Source of the DNA: a virus
DNA: 32,021 bases
Direction: 5' to 3' (one strand)
Virus record (IMG/VR): IMGVR_UViG_3300021364_000100
Coordinates: 1 to 32,021 of that record
The translations under genes were made by a program, and so were the position numbers. The notes under the pieces were generated by a model. That model did no database searches and had not been told where the DNA came from. It saw only the letters and a list, made by a program, of their open reading frames with translations. Of this stretch, positions 22,059-30,872 are shown piece after piece; within the stretch, counting starts at the first letter, position 1; the number at the start of each line of letters is the position of its first letter.

Positions 22059-23533
22059 TTTTTCATGCTCCAATCATTTATTATCAACATATCTAAATCA
22101 GTTTTATTAAATGTTAAAATTGCATCTTGAGGTGTTTCCACTATAGGTTCTTGGCAGTTGAAACTTGTGTTTAATAACATTGGTATTCCTGTAATTTTAT
22201 AAAATTCATTAATAAGATCATAGTAACGTTCGTTGTCAGATCTATCTACAGTTTGTATTCTTGCGGTTCCATCTACGTGAGTAACACCAGGTATAGTATC
22301 TTTCTTTACTGGCATAATTCTTGACATGTAAGGACTTGGTTGATTTGTATCAAAGTATTCTTGATAATGTTCAATCAATACGCTAGGAGCAAACGGTCTA
22401 AAGTCTTCACGCATTTTGATCTTGCTGTTAATTATATTTTTAATATCAGGGTTTCTTGGATCTGCAAGTATACTTCTATTACCTAATGCTCTATTGCCAC
22501 TTTCACTTTTACCTTGAAACCATCCTACTATTTTTCCGTCTGCAATAGCTTGTGCTACTTCTTTGATGTCTAGTTTGTCGGTGCCCTTATAGTCATAATC
22601 TCTACCTGCATATACACTAGGAATATGTATTTCACCTTCAATAAAATATTTGGCGTGCATGTATGTACCTAATGCTTGGCCTTCATCTCCGACCGCAGGA
22701 GGAATATGTACACGAGTATAATGTTTTGTTAATTCTTCATTCATATATCCGTTGTATGCAACACCGCCTGCTACACATAAATTTTCGCTAGACTTTAAAG
22801 GATACACATACTTTTTAATTAGATCTATTGTAACTTGCTGTAGTGTAAAAGCAATATCTTCCTTAGGAACTTTTTTTATAACCTTGTGTGCAAACCTTGG
22901 TAGTGTATGATTAGCATCTAGTAAATATGCATCTATCATAGCATGAGCTTGATAATTATATTTTCCATAACCTGCAAGTCCCATCACTTTACCTGCATCT
23001 AGATATTTAAATCCAATGTCTTGTGCAAGCCTATTCCAAAGTCCTCCAATCGGAATCTTTTTACTTAGGTCTGTAATAGTGCCTTGTGAATCTACAAATA
23101 TACAATTAAACTTCCAGCCTCGTCCGTCTATAGCTAATATATCTGACTCGGTAAATCCACTTGAAAGAAGTGCATATGTTGCGTGTGATTGATGGTGATC
23201 TATATAATAAACATTATCTTTATGATAAGGTTCCCAAATATTCCTTGGCTTGAAATCTACAAATTCTTTGTCATCAAAATAATGCTCTACTAAATCTTCA
23301 ACAAATTTATATCCTAAATTTGAAATAGTAAATGCAAATTGATTATCTTCATCTCTTGCTTGATATTGTGGTAACACATGTTCCATAAAGAATTCTTTAC
23401 TTGGACTTGGATCATGTGGCCACTCATAATTCAAATTATGTTTACGCCTATTATGACGTTCAATTTGTTTATGCCATTTTCCGTCATAGGTATTATGATC
23501 GTGAATGTTTAATGCTACTGAATAAATGTTCAT
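22055..23533 (-). CDS. Carbamoyltransferase of the NodU/TobZ/CmcH family
   Basis: A 492-residue protein. The N-terminal Kae1-like domain shows HDHNTYDG (11-18), IERHNRRKH and the metal-binding DHHQSHATY (112-120), then AIDGRGWKFN and GKVMGLAGYG. The C-terminal YrdC-like domain shows GWFQGKSESGNRALGNRSILADPR, the carbamoyl-adenylate site, and REDFRPFAPSVL. These are the hallmarks of O-carbamoyltransferases that use carbamoyl phosphate and ATP to carbamoylate a hydroxyl on a sugar or natural product. It is somewhat shorter than NodU (about 560 aa) but appears complete. It sits between a radical SAM gene and a nitroreductase with ATGA overlaps on both sides. Family members are known in marine phages, but their acceptors are not. 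Confidence 0.9.
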   Translation of the reverse strand: MNIYSVALNIHDHNTYDGKWHKQIERHNRRKHNLNYEWPHDPSPSKEFFMEHVLPQYQARDEDNQFAFTISNLGYKFVEDLVEHYFDDKEFVDFKPRNIWEPYHKDNVYYIDHHQSHATYALLSSGFTESDILAIDGRGWKFNCIFVDSQGTITDLSKKIPIGGLWNRLAQDIGFKYLDAGKVMGLAGYGKYNYQAHAMIDAYLLDANHTLPRFAHKVIKKVPKEDIAFTLQQVTIDLIKKYVYPLKSSENLCVAGGVAYNGYMNEELTKHYTRVHIPPAVGDEGQALGTYMHAKYFIEGEIHIPSVYAGRDYDYKGTDKLDIKEVAQAIADGKIVGWFQGKSESGNRALGNRSILADPRNPDIKNIINSKIKMREDFRPFAPSVLIEHYQEYFDTNQPSPYMSRIMPVKKDTIPGVTHVDGTARIQTVDRSDNERYYDLINEFYKITGIPMLLNTSFNCQEPIVETPQDAILTFNKTDLDMLIINDWSMKK

Positions 23534-24369
23534 ACTTCTTCTAACGCTATCTTTTCTAAAATTTCTAATCTACGTTTTGTAGGTCTTGGCGGAATAATAT
23601 CCATACACACCTTACAGTATTTTTCAAATTTAAATAAATCAAAATTCATCATCTTATCAATGTTTTCTTTTGTTACATCAAATGCTCGTGATCCGTTAAT
23701 AACTTTTCTACTACAGTGTCTTATTTTTTGTATTTCAAAATCTATCACTGGTACTAAAGGAAACTTTGCACACACTCTTCTATCTAGTTCTGGTGCTTGT
23801 TCCATTTCATGGTCTCCAAAAAAGTCCGGCGAGCGTGAGTTGTATTCTTTAAACTCTGTATTTTTATGATCAATAATACTTAGATCATGTTTATCTCTAT
23901 ATGCAAAATAACCTGGCGTTTCAATAATAAGATTGTAATTGTTCAAGTCATTTGGTTCAAACCAATCATAGTTACCAAGTTTTTCTATTCTATCTTCATA
24001 AAAATCTAATATCAAATGTTCTATGTATATAATTTCTGGGTCTTCTAATACTTGCGGATAAAACTTTCTTACAAGAGAATTAGATAAAACTTGTATTTGC
24101 AGATTTTCATATTTTTTGATTTCTGCGATAACTTCGTCTAAGTTTTTTATAAGTCCAGGTTCTCCACCTAATAAACAAATTCTTGTTTTATACGGACTTA
24201 GGTACTCACATGTTCTACGTAAGAAGTCCATGTCTACAGTTAAGTAACGCATTTCTAAGGTCCAAGCAGTACAATAGTGACAAGACTTGTTGCAAGATTT
24301 TGACAAATAAAAATCTACAGTTAGATAGTCTGAATTTTTTAAGTCTTCAAGTGTGTTGATTTTTTTCAT
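23530..24369 (-). CDS. Radical SAM enzyme with a cysteine-rich C-terminus
   Basis: A 279-residue protein. The CX3CX2C motif is CNKSCHYC (C26, C30, C33) and ICLLGGEPG (64-72) completes the core. Further cysteines near the C-terminus (RRVCAKF, IRHCSRK, YCKVCMD) suggest one auxiliary iron-sulphur cluster. The start lies only eight bases after the upstream stop, with no clear ribosome binding site, so it probably depends on translational coupling. It ends in ATGA overlap with the carbamoyltransferase. The reaction is unknown; peptide or sugar modification is typical of such architectures. Confidence 0.82.
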   Translation of the reverse strand: MKKINTLEDLKNSDYLTVDFYLSKSCNKSCHYCTAWTLEMRYLTVDMDFLRRTCEYLSPYKTRICLLGGEPGLIKNLDEVIAEIKKYENLQIQVLSNSLVRKFYPQVLEDPEIIYIEHLILDFYEDRIEKLGNYDWFEPNDLNNYNLIIETPGYFAYRDKHDLSIIDHKNTEFKEYNSRSPDFFGDHEMEQAPELDRRVCAKFPLVPVIDFEIQKIRHCSRKVINGSRAFDVTKENIDKMMNFDLFKFEKYCKVCMDIIPPRPTKRRLEILEKIALEEV

Positions 24370-24377
24370 AATAATAT

Positions 24378-25052
24378 TTACGCAATAAATTTTACCACAT
24401 TGTCTAATGCGGTTTTCTTGTCAAGTTTGTAAATTGGATTACGTTGTCTTCTAAACATTTTAGGATATCCTACACTCATAAGCAGTAAAGGTGTGCCTTT
24501 TACAAAAGGAATGTTTACCCAATTATCTCTTTTGCCACTGAAACATGTACAGAAGGAATAATATAAGTCATTATCTAAACATAGGCTAGAAAGATTTTGT
24601 GCAAATAAACCTATTTCAACTCCAGTTGTTCCTAAAATATCTTCAGTCCATTTAGGATCACACTGTTCCATAAAATGATTATGATTTTCTACTCTCCTTT
24701 TATAGAACGCATTTATTTCATCCTTGTTGCAAACCCTTTGACTAAACAACAATAGGTATGGGTTATATAACACATGTTCGTAATCAGGATTTACTTGAAA
24801 TTTTGCAGGATCAAAATTTTCATTATTTTCAGACATTTCTTTGTCATTTCCTACAACTTTTTTGTAAATTTTCCTTTTATAATCATTATGGGAAGGGCCT
24901 AAAACATTTACATGATAAGGCATCATATTTTGTTTTGACGGTGTTGCTTGCCAAGCCTTTTCTAAAATATCTTCCATTAGTTCTTGAGTAGGAATATTAT
25001 CTTTATCATACTGATAAACATGTTGTCTTTTATTAATAATATCAAATATCAT
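24378..25052 (-). CDS. Nitroreductase-family flavoprotein, paralogue 2
   Basis: A 224-residue protein starting MIFDIINKRQHVYQYDKDNIP. KAWQATPSKQNMMPYHVNVLGP and VEIGLFAQNLSSLCLDNDLYYSFCTCF mirror the gene at 21333, and LLLMSVGYPK closes the FMN site. The two are clear paralogues that flank a radical SAM and a carbamoyltransferase gene. AAGGA lies about nine bases upstream of ATG 25052, within the end of the aminotransferase gene (11-base overlap). The function is as uncertain as for the paralogue; retention of both suggests two different substrates or a heterodimer. Confidence 0.8.
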   Translation of the reverse strand: MIFDIINKRQHVYQYDKDNIPTQELMEDILEKAWQATPSKQNMMPYHVNVLGPSHNDYKRKIYKKVVGNDKEMSENNENFDPAKFQVNPDYEHVLYNPYLLLFSQRVCNKDEINAFYKRRVENHNHFMEQCDPKWTEDILGTTGVEIGLFAQNLSSLCLDNDLYYSFCTCFSGKRDNWVNIPFVKGTPLLLMSVGYPKMFRRQRNPIYKLDKKTALDNVVKFIA

Positions 25053-26124
25053 TTACAGTATCCTTTACAATATCTATAATTTGTTTTACTTCATCGTCAG
25101 TAAGCCACGCATGAATAGGTAAGGATAAAACAGTATCTGATGCTGTCTTAGACTGCGTACAAGCGTCACGTCTGCTGTCTAATGACTCATACATGCTATT
25201 TGCACTCAAAGGCTTTTCATAGTGTATACTAGCACCTAAGGCGTCTTTAACACGCTTTCTAGTATTCTTATCTAACAAGCGTATTACATATTTGTGATAG
25301 TTATGGTTCAACCCATTTGACATTTCTTGCACTGCAATGGGTAAGCCTGCAAATGCTTCATTGTAAGTCCTAGCAATTTTTTGTCTACGGAATTGATTCC
25401 GTTCTGCAAATTTTAATCTTTGATTTATAATTTCTGCATTAAGCACATACATTCTGCTATTGTAGCCTAACATACTAAAGTCTTTATCTTTTCCATGTCG
25501 TCTTATTGCTTTTATGCGTTTTGCAATCTTACTGCTATCAGTAAGCACAACTCCGCCGCCATTAATACCAGCAATAACTTTATTACTGTTGAAACTGTAT
25601 ACTGAACAATCACCTATAGTGCCTGCTTTTATTCCATGTAAACTACTGCCTAAACTTTGAGCGGCATCTTCTATAAACAAGATACCTCTGTCTTTGCAAA
25701 ATTCTTGTATTTCAGTTGTGTCTGTCATATTACCAAATAGATGCGGATATATGATTGCCTTTACTTTATTAGAATACATACGCTTAATACTTTCTAGACA
25801 CATATGATAACTATCTAAATCAATATCACAGAATACAGGAGTAGCACCTACCATACTTACTACAGCTGAACTACTAATCCAACTAAAGTCAGTAACTAAA
25901 ACTTCATCGTCTTGACCAATATTGTGAGCTAATAAAGCAAAATGCAAAGCATCAGTAGCACTTGCAACACTTACACAGTATTCTCTACCAACACGGATTG
26001 CAAAACTTTCCTCAAACTTTTCATTGTTTTCATAATTAGTTTGTGACATAAATCCTTCAAATATATCAAGATATGCCGATCTATTTTCTTTATACTCTCT
26101 ATCCCATCCGTCATACGATATCAT
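25042..26124 (-). CDS. DegT/DnrJ/EryC1/StrS-family PLP aminotransferase
   Basis: A 360-residue aminotransferase. VASATDALHFALLA (53-66) is the PLP-phosphate loop, FIEDAAQSLGSS (150-161) carries the Asp that contacts the PLP nitrogen, and YSFNSNKVIAGINGGG (176-191) carries the Schiff-base lysine K182. The C-terminal half (NAEIINQRLKFAERNQFRRQKIARTYNEAFAG, in short) is the usual small domain. These enzymes transfer an amino group to keto-sugars in deoxyamino-sugar or aminocyclitol pathways. It follows the SPASM gene with no gap (TAA then ATG) and an AGGGA ribosome binding site. With the glycosyltransferases nearby it points to an amino sugar, but the sugar dehydratase is not in the window. Confidence 0.88.
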   Translation of the reverse strand: MISYDGWDREYKENRSAYLDIFEGFMSQTNYENNEKFEESFAIRVGREYCVSVASATDALHFALLAHNIGQDDEVLVTDFSWISSSAVVSMVGATPVFCDIDLDSYHMCLESIKRMYSNKVKAIIYPHLFGNMTDTTEIQEFCKDRGILFIEDAAQSLGSSLHGIKAGTIGDCSVYSFNSNKVIAGINGGGVVLTDSSKIAKRIKAIRRHGKDKDFSMLGYNSRMYVLNAEIINQRLKFAERNQFRRQKIARTYNEAFAGLPIAVQEMSNGLNHNYHKYVIRLLDKNTRKRVKDALGASIHYEKPLSANSMYESLDSRRDACTQSKTASDTVLSLPIHAWLTDDEVKQIIDIVKDTVNDI

Positions 26125-26463
26125 TTATATTTCCCTTACACGTTTAAATTTTCTATTAGAAGTATTGATATGTTCATCTCTCCTAACACCTTTTCCTTTT
26201 TCTTTTACAGAACAAGTTGTCATACAAGCATTAGGTCCTTTGTGTCTTGTCAAGTTCTTGTAAAATCTTTTCCATTGCTTTTTTGCTAAAATTTTTTCAA
26301 TACTTTCATTGTCGTCTAACTTACTAACAGCCATTAATTTTTGGAATTCTGGATCTCTCAATGTAGGTGGATCATCGCAATAACAGCACGGAAGTAAATA
26401 TCCTTGATTGGTTACTGCTAATGGAAATCCTTCAAAACATGCTGGCTTTAATTTTACTGTCAT
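26125..26463 (-). CDS. Stand-alone SPASM-like iron-sulphur domain protein
   Basis: A 112-residue protein with LKPACFEGFPLAVTNQGYLLPCCYCDDPP at the N-terminus (C9, C26, C27, C29) and NACMTTCSVKEK at about 79-90. The C-x-(n)-G-x-LPCC-x-C ... C-x3-C spacing is that of a SPASM or twitch auxiliary-cluster domain, with no radical SAM core. The gene upstream encodes a core without SPASM, and the two overlap by ATGA. They probably act as one enzyme made of two chains. A five-A run just before the overlap would allow -1 slippage to fuse them, but this is speculative. Confidence 0.7.
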   Translation of the reverse strand: MTVKLKPACFEGFPLAVTNQGYLLPCCYCDDPPTLRDPEFQKLMAVSKLDDNESIEKILAKKQWKRFYKNLTRHKGPNACMTTCSVKEKGKGVRRDEHINTSNRKFKRVREI

Positions 26464-27089
26464 TGTTTTTCCAATCTAAATTCGTCTAATGTTGGTTTAT
26501 ATGGATCATTAGGACCACTCCATCTTGAACTAATTAATTTATAAAAATTAACACCTATAGAATCAGCTAGTTGGATTGCTTCGTCTATATCGTTTTGGTT
26601 ATAACGAAAAACTATGTACTGCCAAGTAGGTTTGATTTCAAGATAATTTACAGATTCTTTCATAACATTGAATAGTTTTTCGCCGTCTTGGTTAATTCTG
26701 TATTGATGACTGTCCTTTGGTAGCCCGTCTATACTAAAAACCCATCTAGCATAAGGATGTGCTTTGAATGCCTTGATATACCATTTTAATGATTTAACTG
26801 ATGAAGCATTATGTATTTCCACTCTAACGTTTTTAGCATAACTTTTTTCTAAAAATTCTATAAATTTAGGATGGTGTACTGGATCAGAATACTGTCCTTC
26901 AAAATCAATATATTGCATAAAATTTACAATTTTTTCAAAGTTACTATCCGAAAGATCTTGTCCGGGTACTTTTAATCCTTTATTCCTGTATATAAATTGT
27001 CTAGGACAATTAGGACATTCTATAGCACATCTGTGAGTAAGATCTAAATTTACGCTACGCCTATTCCAAAATGTGTTATCTCTAATCAT
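26460..27089 (-). CDS. Radical SAM core protein, partner of the SPASM gene
   Basis: A 209-residue protein. The cluster motif is CAIECPNC (C21, C25, C28). Where most family members have GGEP it has FEGQYSDPVHHPKF, a variant seen in a phage-associated radical SAM subgroup. WVFSIDGLPKDSHQYRIN and WQYIVFRYNQNDIDEAI follow as later core strands. It ends before any auxiliary-cluster domain; the next gene supplies one. The start overlaps the glycosyltransferase-like gene by eight bases. The substrate is unknown. Confidence 0.78.
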   Translation of the reverse strand: MIRDNTFWNRRSVNLDLTHRCAIECPNCPRQFIYRNKGLKVPGQDLSDSNFEKIVNFMQYIDFEGQYSDPVHHPKFIEFLEKSYAKNVRVEIHNASSVKSLKWYIKAFKAHPYARWVFSIDGLPKDSHQYRINQDGEKLFNVMKESVNYLEIKPTWQYIVFRYNQNDIDEAIQLADSIGVNFYKLISSRWSGPNDPYKPTLDEFRLEKQ

Positions 27090-27936
27090 TAAATTGTCCT
27101 AACGCTTGTTCAATAGCTGTTATATCAGGTGTGCTTGGTTGTCTGTCCCAATAAACAGTTCCGCCGTCATTCATATTTTTGTCTCTTGCGTAAATTACTT
27201 TTTTATTAAAGTATTTACATTCCTGAAAAATCCTTGGTGCTGGATCAAATGTATCTTTTGTGTATACATAAGTGTTGAACAAACTCATCAAATTTTTTAC
27301 AGGAACAAATATGTTGTTATTTTTAGGATTGATATAATCAGCATCATATGTCAAAATACCATGATCTGGATATTGATCAATTATTTTCTCAACTGTTGCA
27401 TAATACTTGTCGTTGGTTCCTAAAAATAAATGTTCAAATTGTACGTCATCTTTGTGCTTTTTATAAATGTCAAAGTTAATTGTTTTTTCAAAATGTATTC
27501 CTACACCATTAGGATATACTTCTTTATCACATAGGTCTATAATCTTTTCCGGTTCATAAAATTCTACTGCCAGTGGATATTTTGTAGGATGATTTTCTGA
27601 ATAAACACTAATAACATTACCTGCAAACAAAGTACGTAGGATCATTTGTTGTTGCATAGTGTAACTATCAAAGTCTTGGTAACTAAGAGTCATCATACTT
27701 CTACCCATAATTAGTGTAGCGTCACCTGTCCAACCGTCTAATGAATTAAACAAAACATTATGTTGATGTATGTACTTGTACTTCAATACATCTAAGTAAT
27801 CTTGCTGTGTAAAGTTCCTGTGTGTAATTACAATTACTCTTGCTTTTATTCCTAAACTATTTAAAAGAGAGCAATATTCATAACTGTAATAAAAAAGTCC
27901 GTCTACAGGTTTACTTGTTACAACAATATTAAGCAT
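27082..27936 (-). CDS. Putative glycosyltransferase, GT-B-like (284 aa)
   Basis: A 284-residue soluble protein. The N-terminus (MLNIVVTSKPVDGLFYYSYEYCSLLNSLGIKARVIVITHR, in short) is the Rossmann start typical of GT-B enzymes. The C-terminal segment DPAPRIFQECKYFNKKVIYARDKNMNDGG reads like the sugar-nucleotide-binding E-x7-E/K region of GT4-like enzymes. The central part is less clear and the protein is shorter than most GT-B proteins (about 350 or more), so the call is moderate. It is embedded in a run of glycosyltransferase and radical SAM genes with eight-base overlaps on both sides. Confidence 0.5.
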   Translation of the reverse strand: MLNIVVTSKPVDGLFYYSYEYCSLLNSLGIKARVIVITHRNFTQQDYLDVLKYKYIHQHNVLFNSLDGWTGDATLIMGRSMMTLSYQDFDSYTMQQQMILRTLFAGNVISVYSENHPTKYPLAVEFYEPEKIIDLCDKEVYPNGVGIHFEKTINFDIYKKHKDDVQFEHLFLGTNDKYYATVEKIIDQYPDHGILTYDADYINPKNNNIFVPVKNLMSLFNTYVYTKDTFDPAPRIFQECKYFNKKVIYARDKNMNDGGTVYWDRQPSTPDITAIEQALGQFND

Positions 27937-28612
27937 TGAATTTTTCCTTTAACCAATCAAAGTCATTTATTAGCCGAAGGTCAGCCCCGCTAGAAAGGCC
28001 AAACTCCATACCAGCCCTAGCACCTCGAATCGCATACTCACAAAATCTTCCATTAGCCTTAGTAGTCCATATTTTGAGTCTTTCATTTGTTTCTCCTTCG
28101 TCTTGTCTATCAATTACTTTACTGCTTAACTTTGCACATTCTCTGAATGCACTTTTCCATGTGCTAAATTCATCTGTGTTAAAAAATGTAATATTAGATA
28201 CTTCATTCATAACTTTAAAGTTTTTACTAATACTTGTTGTCATATCACTACTGCTTGTATCTAAGTTCCTTGTAAGTTGTGTTGGTAAAAGTTTTACGCC
28301 TCCGTAACCGTATGCTAGATCATTTATAGGATTTATACTTGTCCATACATGCACTACATCTTCAACTAAGTTAGGAACTACGTAATCAAAATTAAAACTA
28401 TCTAATACTTCTGCATCTCCGTCAACAACATAAAAATAATCTGTATTAGCAATTTTAGCCGCTTCAATATGAGCGTTGTGTATTCCTTTTACATTTTTTA
28501 CACGTTTTACTCTATCACCAAACACACCTGTACTATTATATCTAGTATAAAGATCTTTGTACAAATCATCTGCGTTGGGCTCATAGTAACTAATGAAAAC
28601 TATATCATACAT
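27929..28612 (-). CDS. GT-A-like glycosyltransferase (227 aa)
   Basis: A 227-residue protein starting MYDIVFISYYEPNADDLYKDL, with YFYVVDGDAEVLD carrying a DGD metal-binding motif at 64-66. The same arrangement (I-F-SY-EPNA ... VDGD) occurs in the gene at 29958, so the two are paralogues. GYGGVKLLPTQL probably lines the acceptor site. It should transfer a sugar from a nucleotide donor in the cytoplasm. It overlaps the twitch radical SAM gene by 13 bases. Confidence 0.65.
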   Translation of the reverse strand: MYDIVFISYYEPNADDLYKDLYTRYNSTGVFGDRVKRVKNVKGIHNAHIEAAKIANTDYFYVVDGDAEVLDSFNFDYVVPNLVEDVVHVWTSINPINDLAYGYGGVKLLPTQLTRNLDTSSSDMTTSISKNFKVMNEVSNITFFNTDEFSTWKSAFRECAKLSSKVIDRQDEGETNERLKIWTTKANGRFCEYAIRGARAGMEFGLSSGADLRLINDFDWLKEKFNA

Positions 28613-29958
28613 GCTTTACAGTCCTCTAAAAAATTATTCATTTCTGGAAATGTCTCTACAAAATTTGTACCACGCCTTTTATCGTATTGCTGTATCCATT
28701 CGTAAAACATACGTCGACCTTCTATAGCTTCTGTTTCAAATTCTTCAGGTTTGTCATGCCTTACATTTAAATCAGCAATGATCCTTTGCATTTTTTGTAT
28801 TTCTATATTTGAAAATTTATTCTTTTTCATTAAAGATACACAAGGATATAGATATTCTTGGACTAGATCATAAGTGCTAATCTTAGCATCTAGAAATCCT
28901 GGGCTCTTGACATATGGTATATCTACTATTGTTCTTTGAAATTCTTTTTTATAATATTTGTTTTTTAAATCTGCAACATATTGTAAAAAATGATAAAAAG
29001 TAGGAATACTTAAAATGTTAAATGCACTCATAAAACTACAAACACCTTTTGTATTATCTAAGTAATATTTAACATTACTTGTAAACATATCCCAATCCAT
29101 ACCAAATCTATTGTATTCTTGTTGTGCTCCAACACCTTCGGCACTTACAAAAAGAATAAACTGTTTGATGCATTTTTTATCTTCTAAAACTTTAATCTTA
29201 TCTACAAACTGTTTCCATAGGTCGCCTGGAGGACAAGCATTTGAATTTATTGAAAATTCTAAATTAGGCTGTGGATTGTTCATCAAATGATCAATTACTT
29301 TATTTGTATGTTTACTCATGAGTGGTTCACCACCTGTTATTCTAAAAGTATGCATGTGTTGTACTGCATCAGGAAACCATTTCCAAAATGCTTCTATGTA
29401 TGGATTAGTTTCTCTTTCAGGAATTTGTTTTTGATATTCGTCAGGTTGATTATATTTCCAATTAGTTGACTCAAATTTATAAGCACCGTGTTCTCTAATT
29501 TCATCACCCCATTTACTACTAAATGCAGGACCACAGTATCCACATTTAAAATTACATACATTACTAAAACTTACTTCTACATATGTAGGGTAAAAATCCT
29601 CATCTCCGGTTAGATTCTTAATTGTGTCATAGTGCGGCCAACTAAAACTATCACCACTTTTCCAAATTCTATCACTAGTCATACCAGTATTATCTTCAAT
29701 ACGCCAACAATAACTGCACTCGTTTGGACGTTTGTTGTCAAGCATTTCTTTTCTTATATTTTTTTTGAACCCCGTATTATGCAATACACTTGGATTTGTT
29801 GCAAGATCATTTAAATCTATAGGATGAGCTTTTACATGATGACAACTTTGTGTTAGTCCTGAACCTAAGTGCATTGTAACCTGTGTCCATTTGGCAAGGC
29901 AAAAGCCGCAACCGACAGCGTCAAGTTTCTGTTTTACTACTGTTGGCTCTTCACGCAT
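28600..29958 (-). CDS. Twitch-domain radical SAM protein (452 aa)
   Basis: A 452-residue protein. An N-terminal cysteine-rich module comes first (GCGFC at 16-20, QSCHH at 38-41, NECSYCWR at 79-86). It is followed by the radical SAM core with NVCNFKCGYCGP (C135, C139, C142) and FRITGGEPL (205-213). The C-terminal half has no further cysteine cluster except near the end (DCKACMI). An N-terminal rather than C-terminal auxiliary-cluster domain is the layout called twitch-domain radical SAM, frequent in marine T4-like phages. It lies between the two paralogous GT-A genes and overlaps both, so it probably modifies the same glycan or its acceptor. Confidence 0.82.
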   Translation of the reverse strand: MREEPTVVKQKLDAVGCGFCLAKWTQVTMHLGSGLTQSCHHVKAHPIDLNDLATNPSVLHNTGFKKNIRKEMLDNKRPNECSYCWRIEDNTGMTSDRIWKSGDSFSWPHYDTIKNLTGDEDFYPTYVEVSFSNVCNFKCGYCGPAFSSKWGDEIREHGAYKFESTNWKYNQPDEYQKQIPERETNPYIEAFWKWFPDAVQHMHTFRITGGEPLMSKHTNKVIDHLMNNPQPNLEFSINSNACPPGDLWKQFVDKIKVLEDKKCIKQFILFVSAEGVGAQQEYNRFGMDWDMFTSNVKYYLDNTKGVCSFMSAFNILSIPTFYHFLQYVADLKNKYYKKEFQRTIVDIPYVKSPGFLDAKISTYDLVQEYLYPCVSLMKKNKFSNIEIQKMQRIIADLNVRHDKPEEFETEAIEGRRMFYEWIQQYDKRRGTNFVETFPEMNNFLEDCKACMI

Positions 29959-30872
29959 TAATTTTCTCTGTCAATTACCTTGTTACTAATTACTCTACCA
30001 AAATTATTATTCACTGCTTTGAAAAATGCACTTTGCTCTTCATTCAAAGGTTGCGTAGCAATAGGAATTTCTAACTCATTTATTAACTGATTGCCACTGT
30101 TGAATATTTCAGAATGTAAAACATCATCAGGCATTTCTTCTCTTCCTGCAAATAATTCATTTAAGTATTGAAAATCTCTTACATTTGTATAATCCCAATC
30201 AGTTAGCATTGTCATTACTAATCCTTCTCGAGCTCCTGCAATAGCCCAATATCCATTAGATATATCAGCACCTACCATCATCCAAATATACAACATGTTT
30301 AAGTTTTTAGCATGACCTACTATAAACTCTTCTTTGCTTATTCTTACTCCTCTATCAAGAGCTAATTTAACGCCTTCTCTAAAACCAGCACGCCAAGCCT
30401 GTTGTGGTGTTTCATTATTGTGTACATCTGAATAACAACTATTTTGTTGAATATAATTTATGTCCCAACAAAAATCTACTTGTGCATGTGGATTATTTGG
30501 ATCTGCATTTTCATGTGTACGCATATTCAACACGTATTCTTTAGGCCAACATTTAAGTCCGCCGTTGCCATACATTAATCCGTTTATTGTATTTTTTCCA
30601 CACCAGCTTATTACACTATTTTCTAAATCAGTATGTTCATCAAAGTCTAATACTTGGTCGATAAAATCTTGACGTATAGTATTGTCACCGTCAACTGTAA
30701 TAAATCTATCTGTTTCTGACAATTCTGCACAGGCTTTGTGAGCGGCATCTGAACCTTCTACACCATGCACACGTTTTGCCCACGGAACTTTTGTAAGCAA
30801 ATCTGCATAATTTTTTTCTGCATTAGGCTCATCGTAACTTAAAAATATAATATCCAGCTCTGCAATCTTCAT
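29958..30872 (-). CDS. GT-A-like glycosyltransferase with C-terminal extension (304 aa)
   Basis: A 304-residue protein. ELDIIFLSYDEPNAEKNYADLL and RFITVDGDNTIR (DGD at 61-63) match the gene at 27929, and GNGGLKCWPKEYVLNM parallels its GYGGVKLLP segment. It has an extra C-terminal 70 residues (from about 235) absent from the shorter paralogue. A strong GAGGAG lies before the ATG, and the start overlaps the upstream stop by TAATG. The donor and acceptor are unknown. Confidence 0.68.
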   Translation of the reverse strand: MKIAELDIIFLSYDEPNAEKNYADLLTKVPWAKRVHGVEGSDAAHKACAELSETDRFITVDGDNTIRQDFIDQVLDFDEHTDLENSVISWCGKNTINGLMYGNGGLKCWPKEYVLNMRTHENADPNNPHAQVDFCWDINYIQQNSCYSDVHNNETPQQAWRAGFREGVKLALDRGVRISKEEFIVGHAKNLNMLYIWMMVGADISNGYWAIAGAREGLVMTMLTDWDYTNVRDFQYLNELFAGREEMPDDVLHSEIFNSGNQLINELEIPIATQPLNEEQSAFFKAVNNNFGRVISNKVIDREN

